The position numbers and the translations under genes were made by a program. This document shows positions 55,407-64,000 of a stretch of 64,000 nucleotides of DNA, in pieces; position 1 is the first letter of the stretch, and each line of letters begins with the position of its first letter. The stretch is taken from the NCBI RefSeq assembly GCF_900116375.1, contig NZ_UETB01000004.1, forward strand, positions 124,001 to 188,000, given 5' to 3'. The notes beneath the pieces were generated by a model. It saw only the letters and a program-made list of their open reading frames with translations, searched no databases and was not told the origin of the DNA. The DNA is from Georgenia satyanarayanai (GTDB lineage Bacteria; Actinomycetota; Actinomycetes; Actinomycetales; Actinomycetaceae).

Positions 55407-55952
55407 TCAGCTCTCGATGGGCTCCAGGGGGCCGATCCTCACCAACCCTTCGGTCTCGTGTCCGGCATCGGGGAAGTCGGCGGCGGCGAAGAGCTCGCTG
55501 CGCACCAGGGGGGCGCCGCGCTCGGCGGCGAAGCTCTCGAACAGGCGCTGGGAGGCGGTGTTGTCCGCCGTGATCGAGGCCTCGACGAAGCGGGCACCGG
55601 CGGCGACGTCGGCCAGCAGCCGGGCGGCCAGGCGCCGGCCCCGCTGGGCCGGGTCCACGGCCACCTGCCAGACGAACAGCGTGTCCGGCTCCTCGGGGCG
55701 GCGGTAGCCGAGAAGGAAGCCCACCACCTCGCCGTCGACCACAGCCACCCGGCAGGTGCGCGCGAAGTCGCGAGCGAGCAGCAGGTAGGCGTAGGAGGTG
55801 TTGAGGTCCAGGGCGCCGGAGTCACGGGCGAGGCGCCACATGTCGGCGCCCTCGGCGGGCCGCGGGGGCCGCACGGTCACGGGCGGGTGGCCACCGCCTG
55901 TGTCGGCGGCGGCGGAGGGGACACGGGGTACTGCTGGTGTGGCAGGGGGCAT
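55407..55952 (-). CDS. ectA: L-2,4-diaminobutyric acid acetyltransferase
   Basis: A 181-residue GNAT acetyltransferase. VRPPRPAEGADMWRLARDSGALDLNTSYAY-type N-terminus (EctA hallmark) and the acetyl-CoA loop VDPAQRGRRLAARLL are present. It acetylates diaminobutyrate. ATG 55952 is chosen for a short N-terminal tail; TAACGT on the minus strand ends ten bases upstream and may be a -10 box, so the leader is very short. First gene of ectABC. The 223 bases upstream include an A/T-rich patch at about 56106-56140 that may hold further osmotic control. Confidence 0.94.
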   Translation of the reverse strand: MPPATPAVPRVPSAAADTGGGHPPVTVRPPRPAEGADMWRLARDSGALDLNTSYAYLLLARDFARTCRVAVVDGEVVGFLLGYRRPEEPDTLFVWQVAVDPAQRGRRLAARLLADVAAGARFVEASITADNTASQRLFESFAAERGAPLVRSELFAAADFPDAGHETEGLVRIGPLEPIES

Positions 55953-56175
55953 ACGGGCGTCTACGTTAACGAGGTCGCGCGCGGTGCGACAGCCCTCGGG
56001 TGCCGCACCCGGCGGACTCGGGCCGTTCCGCGCGCGCCGACGGACCGGCGGTATCGCGTGGCACTGTGCGGGAAGGTCGCCCTCGGCCCGCGGTGCTGTC
56101 GGGCAGGGAAAATTGCGTCCACATGGTGAGATATTGCCGCGGCTGTGACCTGGGACATGCCCGACGTGTGGACGG

Positions 56176-57477
56176 TCAGTGGCGGGGCCGAGCCTTCTCC
56201 GCGGGGCGCTCACCGTCCCGCTGGCTCTCCTTCTCCGCCCGGCGCCGGGCGCGCTCGAGGGCTCGCTCACGCATCGCCCGGGCCTCGTCCTCGAGCTCCG
56301 CGGCCCGCTCCTCGCTGCGCGTGAGGTTGTCACCGGACTCGGGGTCGAAGAGGTGGAGGGAGGTCGGGTCGAACCACAGCTCGGCCGGGTCGCCGGCTCG
56401 GACCCGGCTGGCGGCGTTGAGCGAGATGATGAGCTGGGTGCGCATGCCCTCGCCGTCGAGGTCCCGGTCGAGCTCCTCGAGCTGCGCCTGGACGGCCTCG
56501 TGGGTCTCGAAGGGGATGTAGGCGTAGAGGACCTCACCGAGCCACTCGGTGACGTCGACGTCCACCTCGAACGTCACCCCGCTGTCGGTGCGGTCCTGCT
56601 CCATGGTGTCGACGTCCTCGAAGGCGTCCGGACGGATGCCGACGATGACGACCTCGCGGTCCCCGACGGCGGCGCGCATCCGCTCGTCCATGGGGACGTC
56701 GACGATCGGCAGCCGCAGGACGTCACCCTCGACGATCCCGGGCAGGAAGTTCATCGGCGGCGAGCCGATGAAGCCGGCGACGAAGAGGTTGACGGGCTGG
56801 TCGTACAGGCCGCGCGGGCTGGCGACCTGCTGCAGCTCGCCACGGCGCAGGACGGCGACCCGGTCCCCGAGGGTCATCGCCTCGGTCTGGTCGTGGGTGA
56901 CGTAGACGGTGGTCGTGGCGAGGTTGCGCTGCAGGCGCGCGATCTCGGTGCGCATCTGACCGCGCAGCTTGGCGTCGAGGTTGGACAGCGGCTCGTCGAA
57001 GAGGAAGGCCTGGGCACGCCTGACGATGGCGCGGCCCATGGCCACGCGCTGGCGCTGGCCGCCGGAGAGGTTGGCGGGCTTGCGCTCGAGGTGCTCGTCG
57101 AGCTCGAGCAGCCGGGACGCCTCCCGGACGCGCTCGTCGATCTGCTCGTCGGTGTACTCGCCCTTGGCCAGGCGCAGCGGGAAGGCGATGTTCTCGTAGA
57201 CGGTCAGGTGCGGGTACAGGGCGTAGTTCTGGAAGACCATGGCGAGGTTGCGGTCCCGCGGCGCCCTGTCGTTGACGACCTCGTCGCCGATGCGTAGCTC
57301 CCCGTCGCTGATGTCCTCCAGGCCGACGATCATCCGCAGCAGGGTGGACTTCCCGCAGCCGGAGGGGCCCACGAGGATGACGAACTCGCCGTCGGCGATG
57401 TCGAGGTCGATCCCCTTCACGGCGGTGAACCCGTCGGGGTAGGTCTTGACCAGGTTGTTCAGGACGATGGACGCCAT
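56176..57477 (-). CDS. Sugar ABC importer ATPase (SugC/MsmX-like)
   Basis: A 433-residue MalK-class ATPase. Walker [11 protein letters not shown]-loop [12 protein letters not shown], signature [17 protein letters not shown], Walker [17 protein letters not shown] and H-loop [11 protein letters not shown] are intact; two OB-fold regulatory repeats follow. The last 45 residues are a highly charged Glu/Arg helix absent from typical SugC proteins (about 390). ATG 57477 has AAGGAG. It is the last gene of a four-gene importer unit and may serve other importers too. Confidence 0.94.
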   Translation of the reverse strand: MASIVLNNLVKTYPDGFTAVKGIDLDIADGEFVILVGPSGCGKSTLLRMIVGLEDISDGELRIGDEVVNDRAPRDRNLAMVFQNYALYPHLTVYENIAFPLRLAKGEYTDEQIDERVREASRLLELDEHLERKPANLSGGQRQRVAMGRAIVRRAQAFLFDEPLSNLDAKLRGQMRTEIARLQRNLATTTVYVTHDQTEAMTLGDRVAVLRRGELQQVASPRGLYDQPVNLFVAGFIGSPPMNFLPGIVEGDVLRLPIVDVPMDERMRAAVGDREVVIVGIRPDAFEDVDTMEQDRTDSGVTFEVDVDVTEWLGEVLYAYIPFETHEAVQAQLEELDRDLDGEGMRTQLIISLNAASRVRAGDPAELWFDPTSLHLFDPESGDNLTRSEERAAELEDEARAMRERALERARRRAEKESQRDGERPAEKARPRH

Positions 57478-57515
57478 CTGGGACTCCTTCGGATCGGGAC
57501 GGGCTCGTGCGGGAC

Positions 57516-58367
57516 TCAGCCCTTGACGGCACCCTGGGTCAGGCCGGAGACGATGCGTCGCTGGAAGAGCACGACGACGATGATCACCGGGATCGTCACG
57601 ACGATCGCCGCGGCGGAGATCGACCCGGTGGGCTCCTCGAACTGGGACGCTCCGGTGAAGAAGGCCAGCGCCGCCGGCACCGGGCGGGCGGCCTCGGTGG
57701 ACGTGAGCGAGATGCCGTAGACGAAGTCGTTCCACGCGATGAAGAACGCGATGATGCCGGTGGTGAACACCCCGGGGGCGGCAAGCGGCACGACCGCTTT
57801 GCGGAAGGCCTGGAACGGCGTCGCGCCGTCCACCTGGGCCGCCTGCTCCAGCTCCCAGGGGATCTGCTGGAAGAACGCCGAGAGGGTCCAGATCGAGATG
57901 GGCAGCGTGAGCGACAGGTACGGGATGATGAGGCCCGGCCACGTGTCGTACAGCCCGATGGACCGCCAGAGGTTGAACAGCGGGGTGACGATGGAGATCA
58001 CCGGGAAGATCGACACCGCGAGCGACGTGATGAGGATGAGCCGGCGTCCGGGGAAGTCGAGGCGGGCGATGGCGTAGGCGGCGAGGGTGGCCAGGACGAC
58101 GGCGATGAACGTGGCGATCAGCGAGATGCCCACGGAGTTGCGCAGCGCGCTGAGGAAGAGATCCTGGGCCGCGCCGCTCGGCAGCAGGATCGTCCCGTAG
58201 TTCTCCAGCGTCCACTCCGGGGGCAGGAACGTCCCGGAGTCGACGTCGGCGGGGGTCTTCAGCGACGTCATGAGGATCGACAGCACGGGGAACAGCGCCC
58301 ACACGAGGACGACGATCGTGATGAGTGCCCAGGCCAGGCGCTGCTTGCCGCTCAGTGCACGGCCCAT
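57516..58367 (-). CDS. Sugar ABC importer permease (SugB/MalG-like)
   Basis: A 283-residue permease with six membrane segments. The EAA loop is [20 protein letters not shown], which docks the ATPase. ATG 58367 comes one base after the stop of the other permease (TGACATG), so expression is coupled. Sequence order and partner genes are those of LpqY-SugABC. Confidence 0.94.
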   Translation of the reverse strand: MGRALSGKQRLAWALITIVVLVWALFPVLSILMTSLKTPADVDSGTFLPPEWTLENYGTILLPSGAAQDLFLSALRNSVGISLIATFIAVVLATLAAYAIARLDFPGRRLILITSLAVSIFPVISIVTPLFNLWRSIGLYDTWPGLIIPYLSLTLPISIWTLSAFFQQIPWELEQAAQVDGATPFQAFRKAVVPLAAPGVFTTGIIAFFIAWNDFVYGISLTSTEAARPVPAALAFFTGASQFEEPTGSISAAAIVVTIPVIIVVVLFQRRIVSGLTQGAVKG

Positions 58368-58368
58368 G

Positions 58369-59352
58369 TCACTGCCCTCCCGTCCGGGTCAGGTCGACCT
58401 TGAACCCCTTGACGGTGCCGATGGCGATGCCGATGACGCACAGGAAGAGGAGGACCGAGATCGCCGAGCCCATGCCGATCTCCAGTCTGCCGATCGAGGT
58501 GTTGTAGGCCAGGAGCGACAGTGCGCGGGTGTTGTTGGCACCGCCGGTCATGATGAAGATGTTGTCGAAGATCCGGAAGGCGTCCAGCGCGCGGAACAGG
58601 ACGGCGACCATGATCGCGGCCTTCATGTTCGGCAGGATGACCCTGCGGAGGACCTGCCACGGCTTGGCGCCGTCGACCTTGGCGGCCTCCTCGTAGTCCC
58701 CGGAGACCTGTGCCAGGCCCGCGAGGAGGAGGAGGGAGATGAACGGCGTCGTCTTCCACACCTCGGAGGCGATGATGACGAAGAGTGAGGTCCCGGTCCC
58801 CGCGAACCAGTTGAGGTTCTCGTTGAAGCCGGGGATCCACGACAGCCAGTTGTTGACGTAGCCGGAGTTGATGTCGAAGGCGTAGAACCACGCGAAGGCC
58901 GAGACCACGGTGATGATCCCGTAGGGGATGAGGATCGCGGTGCGCAGGGCGCCGCGCAGCTGCCGGATGGCGCGGTGCATCACCATGGCGAGCGCAAAGC
59001 CGAGGATGAGCTCGAGCAGCACCGTGACGACCGTGATGAACACCGTGACGAGCATGGAGATCCAGAACTGGACGTCGCTGAGGACGACGCCGTAGTTCCC
59101 GAGCCCGACGAACTCGCGCGCGTCCGGATCGGTCAGGCGGTAGCTGAACAGCGAGTCGAAGAAGGCCTGGACGATCGGGTAGACGGTGACCGCGAGCATG
59201 ATGACGAACGCGGGGCCGGCGAGCATCCAGCCCAGGCGCGCCTCCGCCTTGGCGCGGCCGGTCCGGCGCCGCCGCCGCCCGGGGTGGTTCGGGGGAGTGT
59301 CCTCCCGGGCGGCGTCGGCGACGACCTGCCCGTCCGGAGCTGTCGAGCTCAC
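58369..59352 (-). CDS. Sugar ABC importer permease (SugA/MalF-like)
   Basis: A 327-residue permease: a hydrophilic Arg-rich N-terminus of about 45 residues, then six membrane segments and the EAA loop EEAAKVDGAKPWQVLRRVILP. GTG 59352 overlaps the stop of the binding protein (GTGA). Confidence 0.94.
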   Translation of the reverse strand: MSSTAPDGQVVADAAREDTPPNHPGRRRRRTGRAKAEARLGWMLAGPAFVIMLAVTVYPIVQAFFDSLFSYRLTDPDAREFVGLGNYGVVLSDVQFWISMLVTVFITVVTVLLELILGFALAMVMHRAIRQLRGALRTAILIPYGIITVVSAFAWFYAFDINSGYVNNWLSWIPGFNENLNWFAGTGTSLFVIIASEVWKTTPFISLLLLAGLAQVSGDYEEAAKVDGAKPWQVLRRVILPNMKAAIMVAVLFRALDAFRIFDNIFIMTGGANNTRALSLLAYNTSIGRLEIGMGSAISVLLFLCVIGIAIGTVKGFKVDLTRTGGQ

Positions 59353-60620
59353 AGCAGCCGCTCCCCTCGAAGGACGCCGGTGATGAGGTCGGTGGCGACC
59401 TCGGGACTGCGATCGGGGTCGATGTCGGACATGGGGTACCACGTCTCCTGCAGGCCGATGGAGACCTCGTTGTAGTAGGGCGTCTGCGGCCGGGGGACCG
59501 CCTCCTCGAGGGACTCCCGGAGGAGGTCCGCCATCGGGTAGGCCTCCTGGATCTCGGGGCGGTCGTACACCTCGGCGTTGACCGGCACGTTCCCGCTGCG
59601 CTCGACGAACAGCGCCTGGTGGTCCGGGTTGCGCAGGCACTCGACGGCGTCCCACGCGAGGTCCGGGTGCTCGGTGAACGCCCCGACGGCCATGTTCAGC
59701 CCGCCGACCGGTGGTGTGCTGGGGGTGTCGGGGTCCACCCGCGGGTACCGTGCCCAGCCGATGTCCTCGACGACGTCGGGGGCGGTGTCGTTGGCGGCGG
59801 GCCAGGCGAAGGGCCAGTTGACCATGAAGGAGCCGTTGTCCCCGAGGAACTCACCGACCGAGGCGTCCTCGTTCTCCGTGGGCATGCCGGGCCCGCCGAG
59901 GCCCTCCCCGGCGATGGTCGACATGATCTCCGCGGCCCGCCGTCCGGCGTCGCTGTCGAGGTTGACCTCCAGCTCGTCGGCCGGGACCTCGGGATTGGGC
60001 AGGATCTCCTCGCCCTGGGAGGCGACGAGCGCGTTGACCCACACGGTCAGCGACTCCGCCTTGGTGCCTTGGACGCCGAGGTAGGTGCCGGTGTCCCGGG
60101 CGACCTCGATGATCTGGTCCCAGGTGACCGGCTGGCTCATGTCGAGCCCGGCCTCCTCCACCACCGACTTGCGGTACCACAGGAGCATCGTGTTGCTGAG
60201 GTACGGGGCCGCCACGACCTCGCCGTCCCAGGTCGCGGAGTCGACCGCTCCCTGGACGACGTCGCCGGTGAAGGTCTCCACGAGATCCTCGGGCACCGGG
60301 GCGAGGAACCCGGGCTCGGACAGCTCGGGGATGAAGGGTGGGTCGACGCTCATGATGTCGATCGACGCGTCCTCCGCAGCCAGGCGGCGGGCCAGCTGCT
60401 CGCGCTGGCTGGCGGCGTCGTTGGGCAGCAGGGAGATCTCCACCCGGTAGGCACCGTCGGAGGCCTCCGTGCAGTTGCGGGCCATCTCCACCTGGGTGCC
60501 GCCGCCGTCGGGGATCGTGTACCAGGTGAGCGTCGGCGGGCCGGACTCCGCTGAGCAGGCGACGAGCCCGGTGCTCAGCGCGAGCGCCAGTCCGACTGTC
60601 GGTGTCGAGCGTCGTCGCAC
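59349..60620 (-). CDS. Sugar-binding lipoprotein (LpqY-like)
   Basis: A 423-residue extracellular solute-binding protein with a lipoprotein signal ending LVAC (Cys22). The mature sequence resembles mycobacterial LpqY (trehalose): LPNDAASQREQLARRLAAED, SNTMLLWYRKSVVEEAGL, VNWPFAWPAANDT, GGLNMAVGAFTEHPD and RPQTPYYNEVSIGLQ. Substrate is probably trehalose or another alpha-glucoside, supported by the divergent GH31 gene. GTG 60620 has GGGGAGGA upstream. First gene of the importer operon. Confidence 0.92.
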   Translation of the reverse strand: MRRRSTPTVGLALALSTGLVACSAESGPPTLTWYTIPDGGGTQVEMARNCTEASDGAYRVEISLLPNDAASQREQLARRLAAEDASIDIMSVDPPFIPELSEPGFLAPVPEDLVETFTGDVVQGAVDSATWDGEVVAAPYLSNTMLLWYRKSVVEEAGLDMSQPVTWDQIIEVARDTGTYLGVQGTKAESLTVWVNALVASQGEEILPNPEVPADELEVNLDSDAGRRAAEIMSTIAGEGLGGPGMPTENEDASVGEFLGDNGSFMVNWPFAWPAANDTAPDVVEDIGWARYPRVDPDTPSTPPVGGLNMAVGAFTEHPDLAWDAVECLRNPDHQALFVERSGNVPVNAEVYDRPEIQEAYPMADLLRESLEEAVPRPQTPYYNEVSIGLQETWYPMSDIDPDRSPEVATDLITGVLRGERLL

Positions 60621-60744
60621 GAGGTCCTCCCCGGTTGAGGTTGGCCCCTATGGAACACCGGGGGTGTGATGCGCGCCACTCCAGAGGGTGCCGGGTGCCG
60701 ACGACGTCGTGCGGTGACGACCCCCGCCGCCCACAATGGGCGCC

Positions 60745-63159
60745 ATGGCTACCAGCAGCGTCGACCGGTCCGATGCGCTGCGCCCGGCGGCCGCGCACCC
60801 CGCTGCCGTCGTCCAGGGCGAGACGTACCGGTTCACGGTGCTCACCACCCGCCTCCTGAGGATGGAGTACTCGGCCGACGGCGTCTTCGAGGACGCCGCG
60901 ACCCAGCTCGTCGTCAACCGCAGCTTCCCGGTGCCCGAGTTCACCGTCGAGGAGACCGACGAGGCCCTGGACATCCGCACCGAGCACCTGCACCTGAGCT
61001 ACACCAAGGGGCCGTTCAGCGCCTCACGCCTGTCGGTGACGATGCGCGGGAAGGTGCAGGACTCCCACCGCACCCGGTGGCACCACGGGGACCCGCAGCC
61101 CGAGCCGGGGTGGCGGCTGAACAACCTCGGCGGCACGGCACGCACCCTGGACGACGTCGACGGCCCGATCGAGCTCGAGCCGGGCATCCTCTCCTACAAC
61201 GGGTACGCCACCGTCGACGACTCCGCCTCCCTGCTCCTCACACAGGACGGCTGGGTACGGCCCCGTCGCGCCACGGGCGAGGACCTGTACTTCTTCGGCC
61301 ATGGCCGCGACTACGCGGCGGCGCTGCGTGACTTCTTCACGCTGACCGGCCCCAGCCCGCTGCTGCCCCGCTGGACCCTGGGCAACTGGTGGAGCCGGTA
61401 CTACGCCTACTCCGACACCGAGTACCTCGAGCTCATGGACCGCTTCACCGAGGCAGGCATCCCCTTCTCGGTGGCCGTCCTCGACATGGACTGGCACCTC
61501 GTGGACATCGACCCGAGCCTCGGCTCGGGCTGGACCGGGTACACCTGGAACACGGACCTGTTCCCCGATCCGGCCGCGTTCCTCGAGCGGCTCCACGACC
61601 GCAACCTGCGGGTGACCCTCAACGTCCACCCGGGTGACGGCGTGCGGTCCCACGAGGCCGCCTACGCCGACGTCGCCCAGGACCTGGGCCTGGACCCCTC
61701 GACCGGCCACGAGATCGTCTTCGACATCTCCTCGCGAGCCTTCGTCGAGTCCTACCTGCGGCGGCTGCACCACCCCCACGAGGCCATCGGTGTGGACTTC
61801 TGGTGGCTGGACTGGCAGTCCGGCACCGCCTCCCGCATCCCCGGCCTCGACCCGCTGTGGCTGCTCAACCACGTCCACTACCGCGACTCCGGGCGGGACG
61901 GTCGGCGGCCGCTGACCTTCTCGCGCTACGCGGGGCTGGGGAGCCACCGGTACCCGGTGGGCTTCTCCGGTGACACCGTGGTCAGCTGGGAGTCCCTGCG
62001 GTTCCAGCCCTACTTCACCGCGACTGCCGCCAACGTCGGCTACTTCTGGTGGAGCCACGACATCGGCGGCCACCTCGGTGGCGCCAAGGACGACGAGCTC
62101 GCGACGCGGTGGTACCAGCTCGGTGCCTTCTCACCGATCAACCGCCTCCACAGCACGCGCCACGCCTTCAACTCCAAGGAGCCGTGGCGGTTCGGGCAGC
62201 GCGCGGAGCAGGTGATGACGCGCTACCTGCGCCTGCGCCACCAGCTGGTGCCCTACCTGTACTCGGCGATGTGGGAGGCGCACACCGACGGGACGCCTCC
62301 GATCCGGCCGATGTACCACGACCACCCGCAGCGGCACGAGGCCTACGAGGTGCCCAACCAGTTCGCCTTCGGGCCCGACCTGCTCGTCGCGCCGGTCACC
62401 GAGGCCACCGAGCCGGCGACCCACCTGGCCCGGGTGGACGCCTGGCTTCCCGAGGGCCGGTGGTACGACGTCCTGACCGGCCGTCGCTACTCCGGCGGCG
62501 GGAAGCGCGCGCTGTACCGGCCGCTCGACGACATCCCGGTGCTCGCCCAGGCGGGGACGGTGCTCCCGCTCGCCTCCGACGTCATGGCCGACCCGGGCCA
62601 CAACCCGACGGCGCTCGACCTCATGGTCTTCCCCGGGGCCGACGGCGTGTGCACGGTCATCGAGGACGACGGCGAGGCCGAGCCGGCCGACCGGCACGAG
62701 ACCCGTGTGGAGCTGAGCTGGGGCGGGACGGGGACGTCGGGCCTGGATGCCACGCTCACCGTTCGCCCGCCCACCGGGACAGGTGCGCTGCGACGTCGGG
62801 AGCTGACCGTCCGTCTCGTCGGCGTCGAGTCCGTCCGGGCGGCACGCCTGGACCCGGGGCAGCGACCGCTCGACCTGCATCGGGACGAGCGTGGGCTGCT
62901 CGTGGTGCCGCTCGGACCGACCGACCTCAGCGAGGGCATCGTCCTCCACCTCGAGGGCGTGGGGCTGACGACGCCGGACCTCGCCCGGGAGACCTTCACC
63001 CTGCTCGACCAGGCCGAGATCGCGTACGACGCCAAGTCGGCCGTCCAGGAGCTGGTCGAGCGGCTCGAGGGCAGCGCGCTGCTCGCGGCCCTGCACTCGC
63101 TGGACCTGCCGGGGCACCTGTACGGCGCCCTGGTCGAGCTCGTCTCAGCGGCGGACTGA
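60745..63159 (+). CDS. GH31 alpha-glucosidase
   Basis: An 804-residue cytoplasmic GH31 enzyme with no signal peptide. N-terminal beta-sandwich (about 1-200), barrel with WTLGNWWSRYYAYSD and VLDMDWH, nucleophile Asp in GVDFWWLDWQSGT, acid/base Asp in GFSGDTVVSWESLRFQ, and C-terminal beta domains. Likely hydrolyses alpha-glucosides imported by the divergent LpqY-SugABC-type system. ATG 60745 is preceded by CACAAT ending seven bases upstream and by no ribosome site, so it may be leaderless; an ATG at 60736 overlaps that box. The 124-base divergent gap shows no clear LacI-type dyad. Confidence 0.94.
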   Translation: MATSSVDRSDALRPAAAHPAAVVQGETYRFTVLTTRLLRMEYSADGVFEDAATQLVVNRSFPVPEFTVEETDEALDIRTEHLHLSYTKGPFSASRLSVTMRGKVQDSHRTRWHHGDPQPEPGWRLNNLGGTARTLDDVDGPIELEPGILSYNGYATVDDSASLLLTQDGWVRPRRATGEDLYFFGHGRDYAAALRDFFTLTGPSPLLPRWTLGNWWSRYYAYSDTEYLELMDRFTEAGIPFSVAVLDMDWHLVDIDPSLGSGWTGYTWNTDLFPDPAAFLERLHDRNLRVTLNVHPGDGVRSHEAAYADVAQDLGLDPSTGHEIVFDISSRAFVESYLRRLHHPHEAIGVDFWWLDWQSGTASRIPGLDPLWLLNHVHYRDSGRDGRRPLTFSRYAGLGSHRYPVGFSGDTVVSWESLRFQPYFTATAANVGYFWWSHDIGGHLGGAKDDELATRWYQLGAFSPINRLHSTRHAFNSKEPWRFGQRAEQVMTRYLRLRHQLVPYLYSAMWEAHTDGTPPIRPMYHDHPQRHEAYEVPNQFAFGPDLLVAPVTEATEPATHLARVDAWLPEGRWYDVLTGRRYSGGGKRALYRPLDDIPVLAQAGTVLPLASDVMADPGHNPTALDLMVFPGADGVCTVIEDDGEAEPADRHETRVELSWGGTGTSGLDATLTVRPPTGTGALRRRELTVRLVGVESVRAARLDPGQRPLDLHRDERGLLVVPLGPTDLSEGIVLHLEGVGLTTPDLARETFTLLDQAEIAYDAKSAVQELVERLEGSALLAALHSLDLPGHLYGALVELVSAAD

Positions 63160-63191
63160 CGGCAGCGGGCCGCCTGCCGCCGGGTGCGACG

Positions 63192-64000
63192 TCAGGAGGC
63201 GGGTCGTGCTGTGTGCAGGTGCAGCAGGAGGCCGGCGGTCAGGCACGTGACGGCGGCGACCCCGAGGACGGCGCCGCCGTAGGCGACGAGGAGCTCGCCC
63301 CGGTTCGCGCCCGGCCCGATGGTCGCCGCGGTGAGGACGAGGGAGAGGGCGGCGAGCAGCCCGGCGAACCCCGCGGCGAGGAGCAGGAGCCGGCGCGTCA
63401 CCGTGGTCGGGCCGTGCGCCGGGCCGGGCAGGTGCGGCTGGGCGACGAGGACCGCGAGGGCGCCCCACAGCAGGACGACGAGCATCGCCGCGGCGACGTC
63501 GGAGGCGCGGTGCCAACCGTTGACCATCGTCGCGAGCCCCGTCCCGCCCGCGTAGGCCCAGCCGGCGAGGGTGGCGGCCCACCGCCAGCGCGGCGGCGCG
63601 ACGAGGACGGCGACGGCGGCCACCGTGCCCGCCACCGTGGTGTGCCCGCTCGGCAGGGAGTTGGCGACGGCCTCGGAGACGCCGAGGTCCGGGCGGGTGA
63701 GCACCCCGTACTTGAGGACCTGTGTCGTGACGTTGGCGCCGCCGACGAGGAGCGGCACCGCGAGGGCCGCGCGCCACTGCCGCTGCGCCAGGGCAAGGGC
63801 GACCCCAGCGGCGATGACGACGACGAGGAAGAGCACCGAGACGACGTCGAGCACCGTCTGGCTGCCCTCGGCCAGCCGCCCCCGCCCGATCCGCGAGCCC
63901 TCGAGCGCGGTGCTCTCCACCCGCTGGCCGAGGGAGGTGACGACGAAGACCCACCACACGGCGAGCACTCCCACGGCCGCGAGCACGGCAGTGAGGGCAG
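63192..64000 (-). CDS. PAP2 family phosphatase (5' end beyond the window)
   Basis: A membrane phosphatase of the PAP2 type with about six to seven hydrophobic segments. The three motifs are KYGVLTRPD, SLPSGHTT and GWHRASDV, including the catalytic His pair and Arg. It probably removes phosphate from a lipid such as undecaprenyl diphosphate or phosphatidic acid. A GTG at 63986 is possible, but the frame remains open to the window edge, so the true start may lie beyond. A 6-bp hairpin (63160-63179) separates it from the convergent GH31 gene. Confidence 0.85.
   Translation of the reverse strand, partial: ALTAVLAAVGVLAVWWVFVVTSLGQRVESTALEGSRIGRGRLAEGSQTVLDVVSVLFLVVVIAAGVALALAQRQWRAALAVPLLVGGANVTTQVLKYGVLTRPDLGVSEAVANSLPSGHTTVAGTVAAVAVLVAPPRWRWAATLAGWAYAGGTGLATMVNGWHRASDVAAAMLVVLLWGALAVLVAQPHLPGPAHGPTTVTRRLLLLAAGFAGLLAALSLVLTAATIGPGANRGELLVAYGGAVLGVAAVTCLTAGLLLHLHTARPAS

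Noticed and set aside
53600-55952. Search for an ectoine hydroxylase (ectD) in the cluster
   Set aside because: No dioxygenase gene is present next to ectABC; the next plus-strand gene beyond is pepA and the next minus-strand gene is the importer ATPase.

Overview
The window is a very GC-rich chromosomal segment with almost no non-coding DNA, many GTG/TTG starts, many ATGA/GTGA stop-start overlaps and several genes that look leaderless. Gene content points to a high-GC Gram-positive actinobacterium: a mycoredoxin next to an Rv2466c-type mycothiol-linked thioredoxin-fold protein, an LpqY-SugABC-like sugar importer, a truncated haemoglobin of the GlbO type, DUF3117, a DasR-like GntR regulator beside a split PTS permease, and an LPXTG surface enzyme. 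A Micrococcales member (Georgenia/Cellulomonas-like) is my guess from style; the sequence alone does not prove it. No rRNA, CRISPR array, prophage, integrase or transposase was found. One tRNA (Arg, TCT) is present.

Layout. 1-9.7 kb is transport: a TetR-controlled two-gene ABC exporter, an APC permease, two divergent MFS genes, and a SulP anion transporter divergent from a MerR regulator. 9.7-15.5 kb holds an SPFH/flotillin-like protein with two small upstream genes, a lipoprotein, a WYL regulator divergent from an alpha/beta hydrolase, and a RibD_C/DHFR-like reductase. 15.6-21.7 kb has tRNA-Arg, a coupled pair of dynamin-like GTPases, a single-stranded-DNA-binding protein, the ABC-F protein EttA and a hotdog thioesterase. 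21.9-33 kb is carbohydrate and phosphotransferase biology: a secreted GH15-like enzyme, topoisomerase IB, an LPXTG-anchored GH20 hexosaminidase, then ptsI-glbO-tesB and, divergently, malQ. 33-37 kb is a split PTS (EIIC on the minus strand; GntR, EIIB, EIIB, EIIA and a HAD phosphatase on the plus strand) with two copies of a 13-bp DasR-like operator. 37-45 kb has PepN, a membrane mycoredoxin, an Rv2466c homologue and a xylose regulon (xylB, xylR, xylA). 45-53.5 kb has a nucleoside-salvage pair (pnp, pgm), a flavoprotein reductase, dapE, a LOG-family protein, DUF3117 and pepA. 53.6-64 kb has ectABC, an LpqY-SugABC-type importer divergent from a GH31 alpha-glucosidase, and a PAP2 phosphatase cut by the window edge.

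How it fits together. Surface and secreted glycosidases (GH20, GH15-like), the PTS, the SugABC-type importer, MalQ, GH31 and the xylose genes form a broad sugar-scavenging capacity. EI (ptsI) would energise the split PTS, but no HPr gene is in the window. Ectoine synthesis suggests osmotic stress tolerance.

The most unusual signal is non-coding. A family of large near-perfect palindromes sharing the core GAGTTGTT recurs at four intergenic sites (seven copies, three of them as a 77-bp tandem array), almost always between convergent genes; related or analogous palindromes fill other convergent gaps. Convergent pairs without such a gap mostly share a CTAG tetranucleotide as both stop codons. An 18-bp direct repeat upstream of the flotillin gene has the same head and tail as the palindrome arm. 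I cannot assign these elements to a known family, and no RAYT-type transposase is visible.
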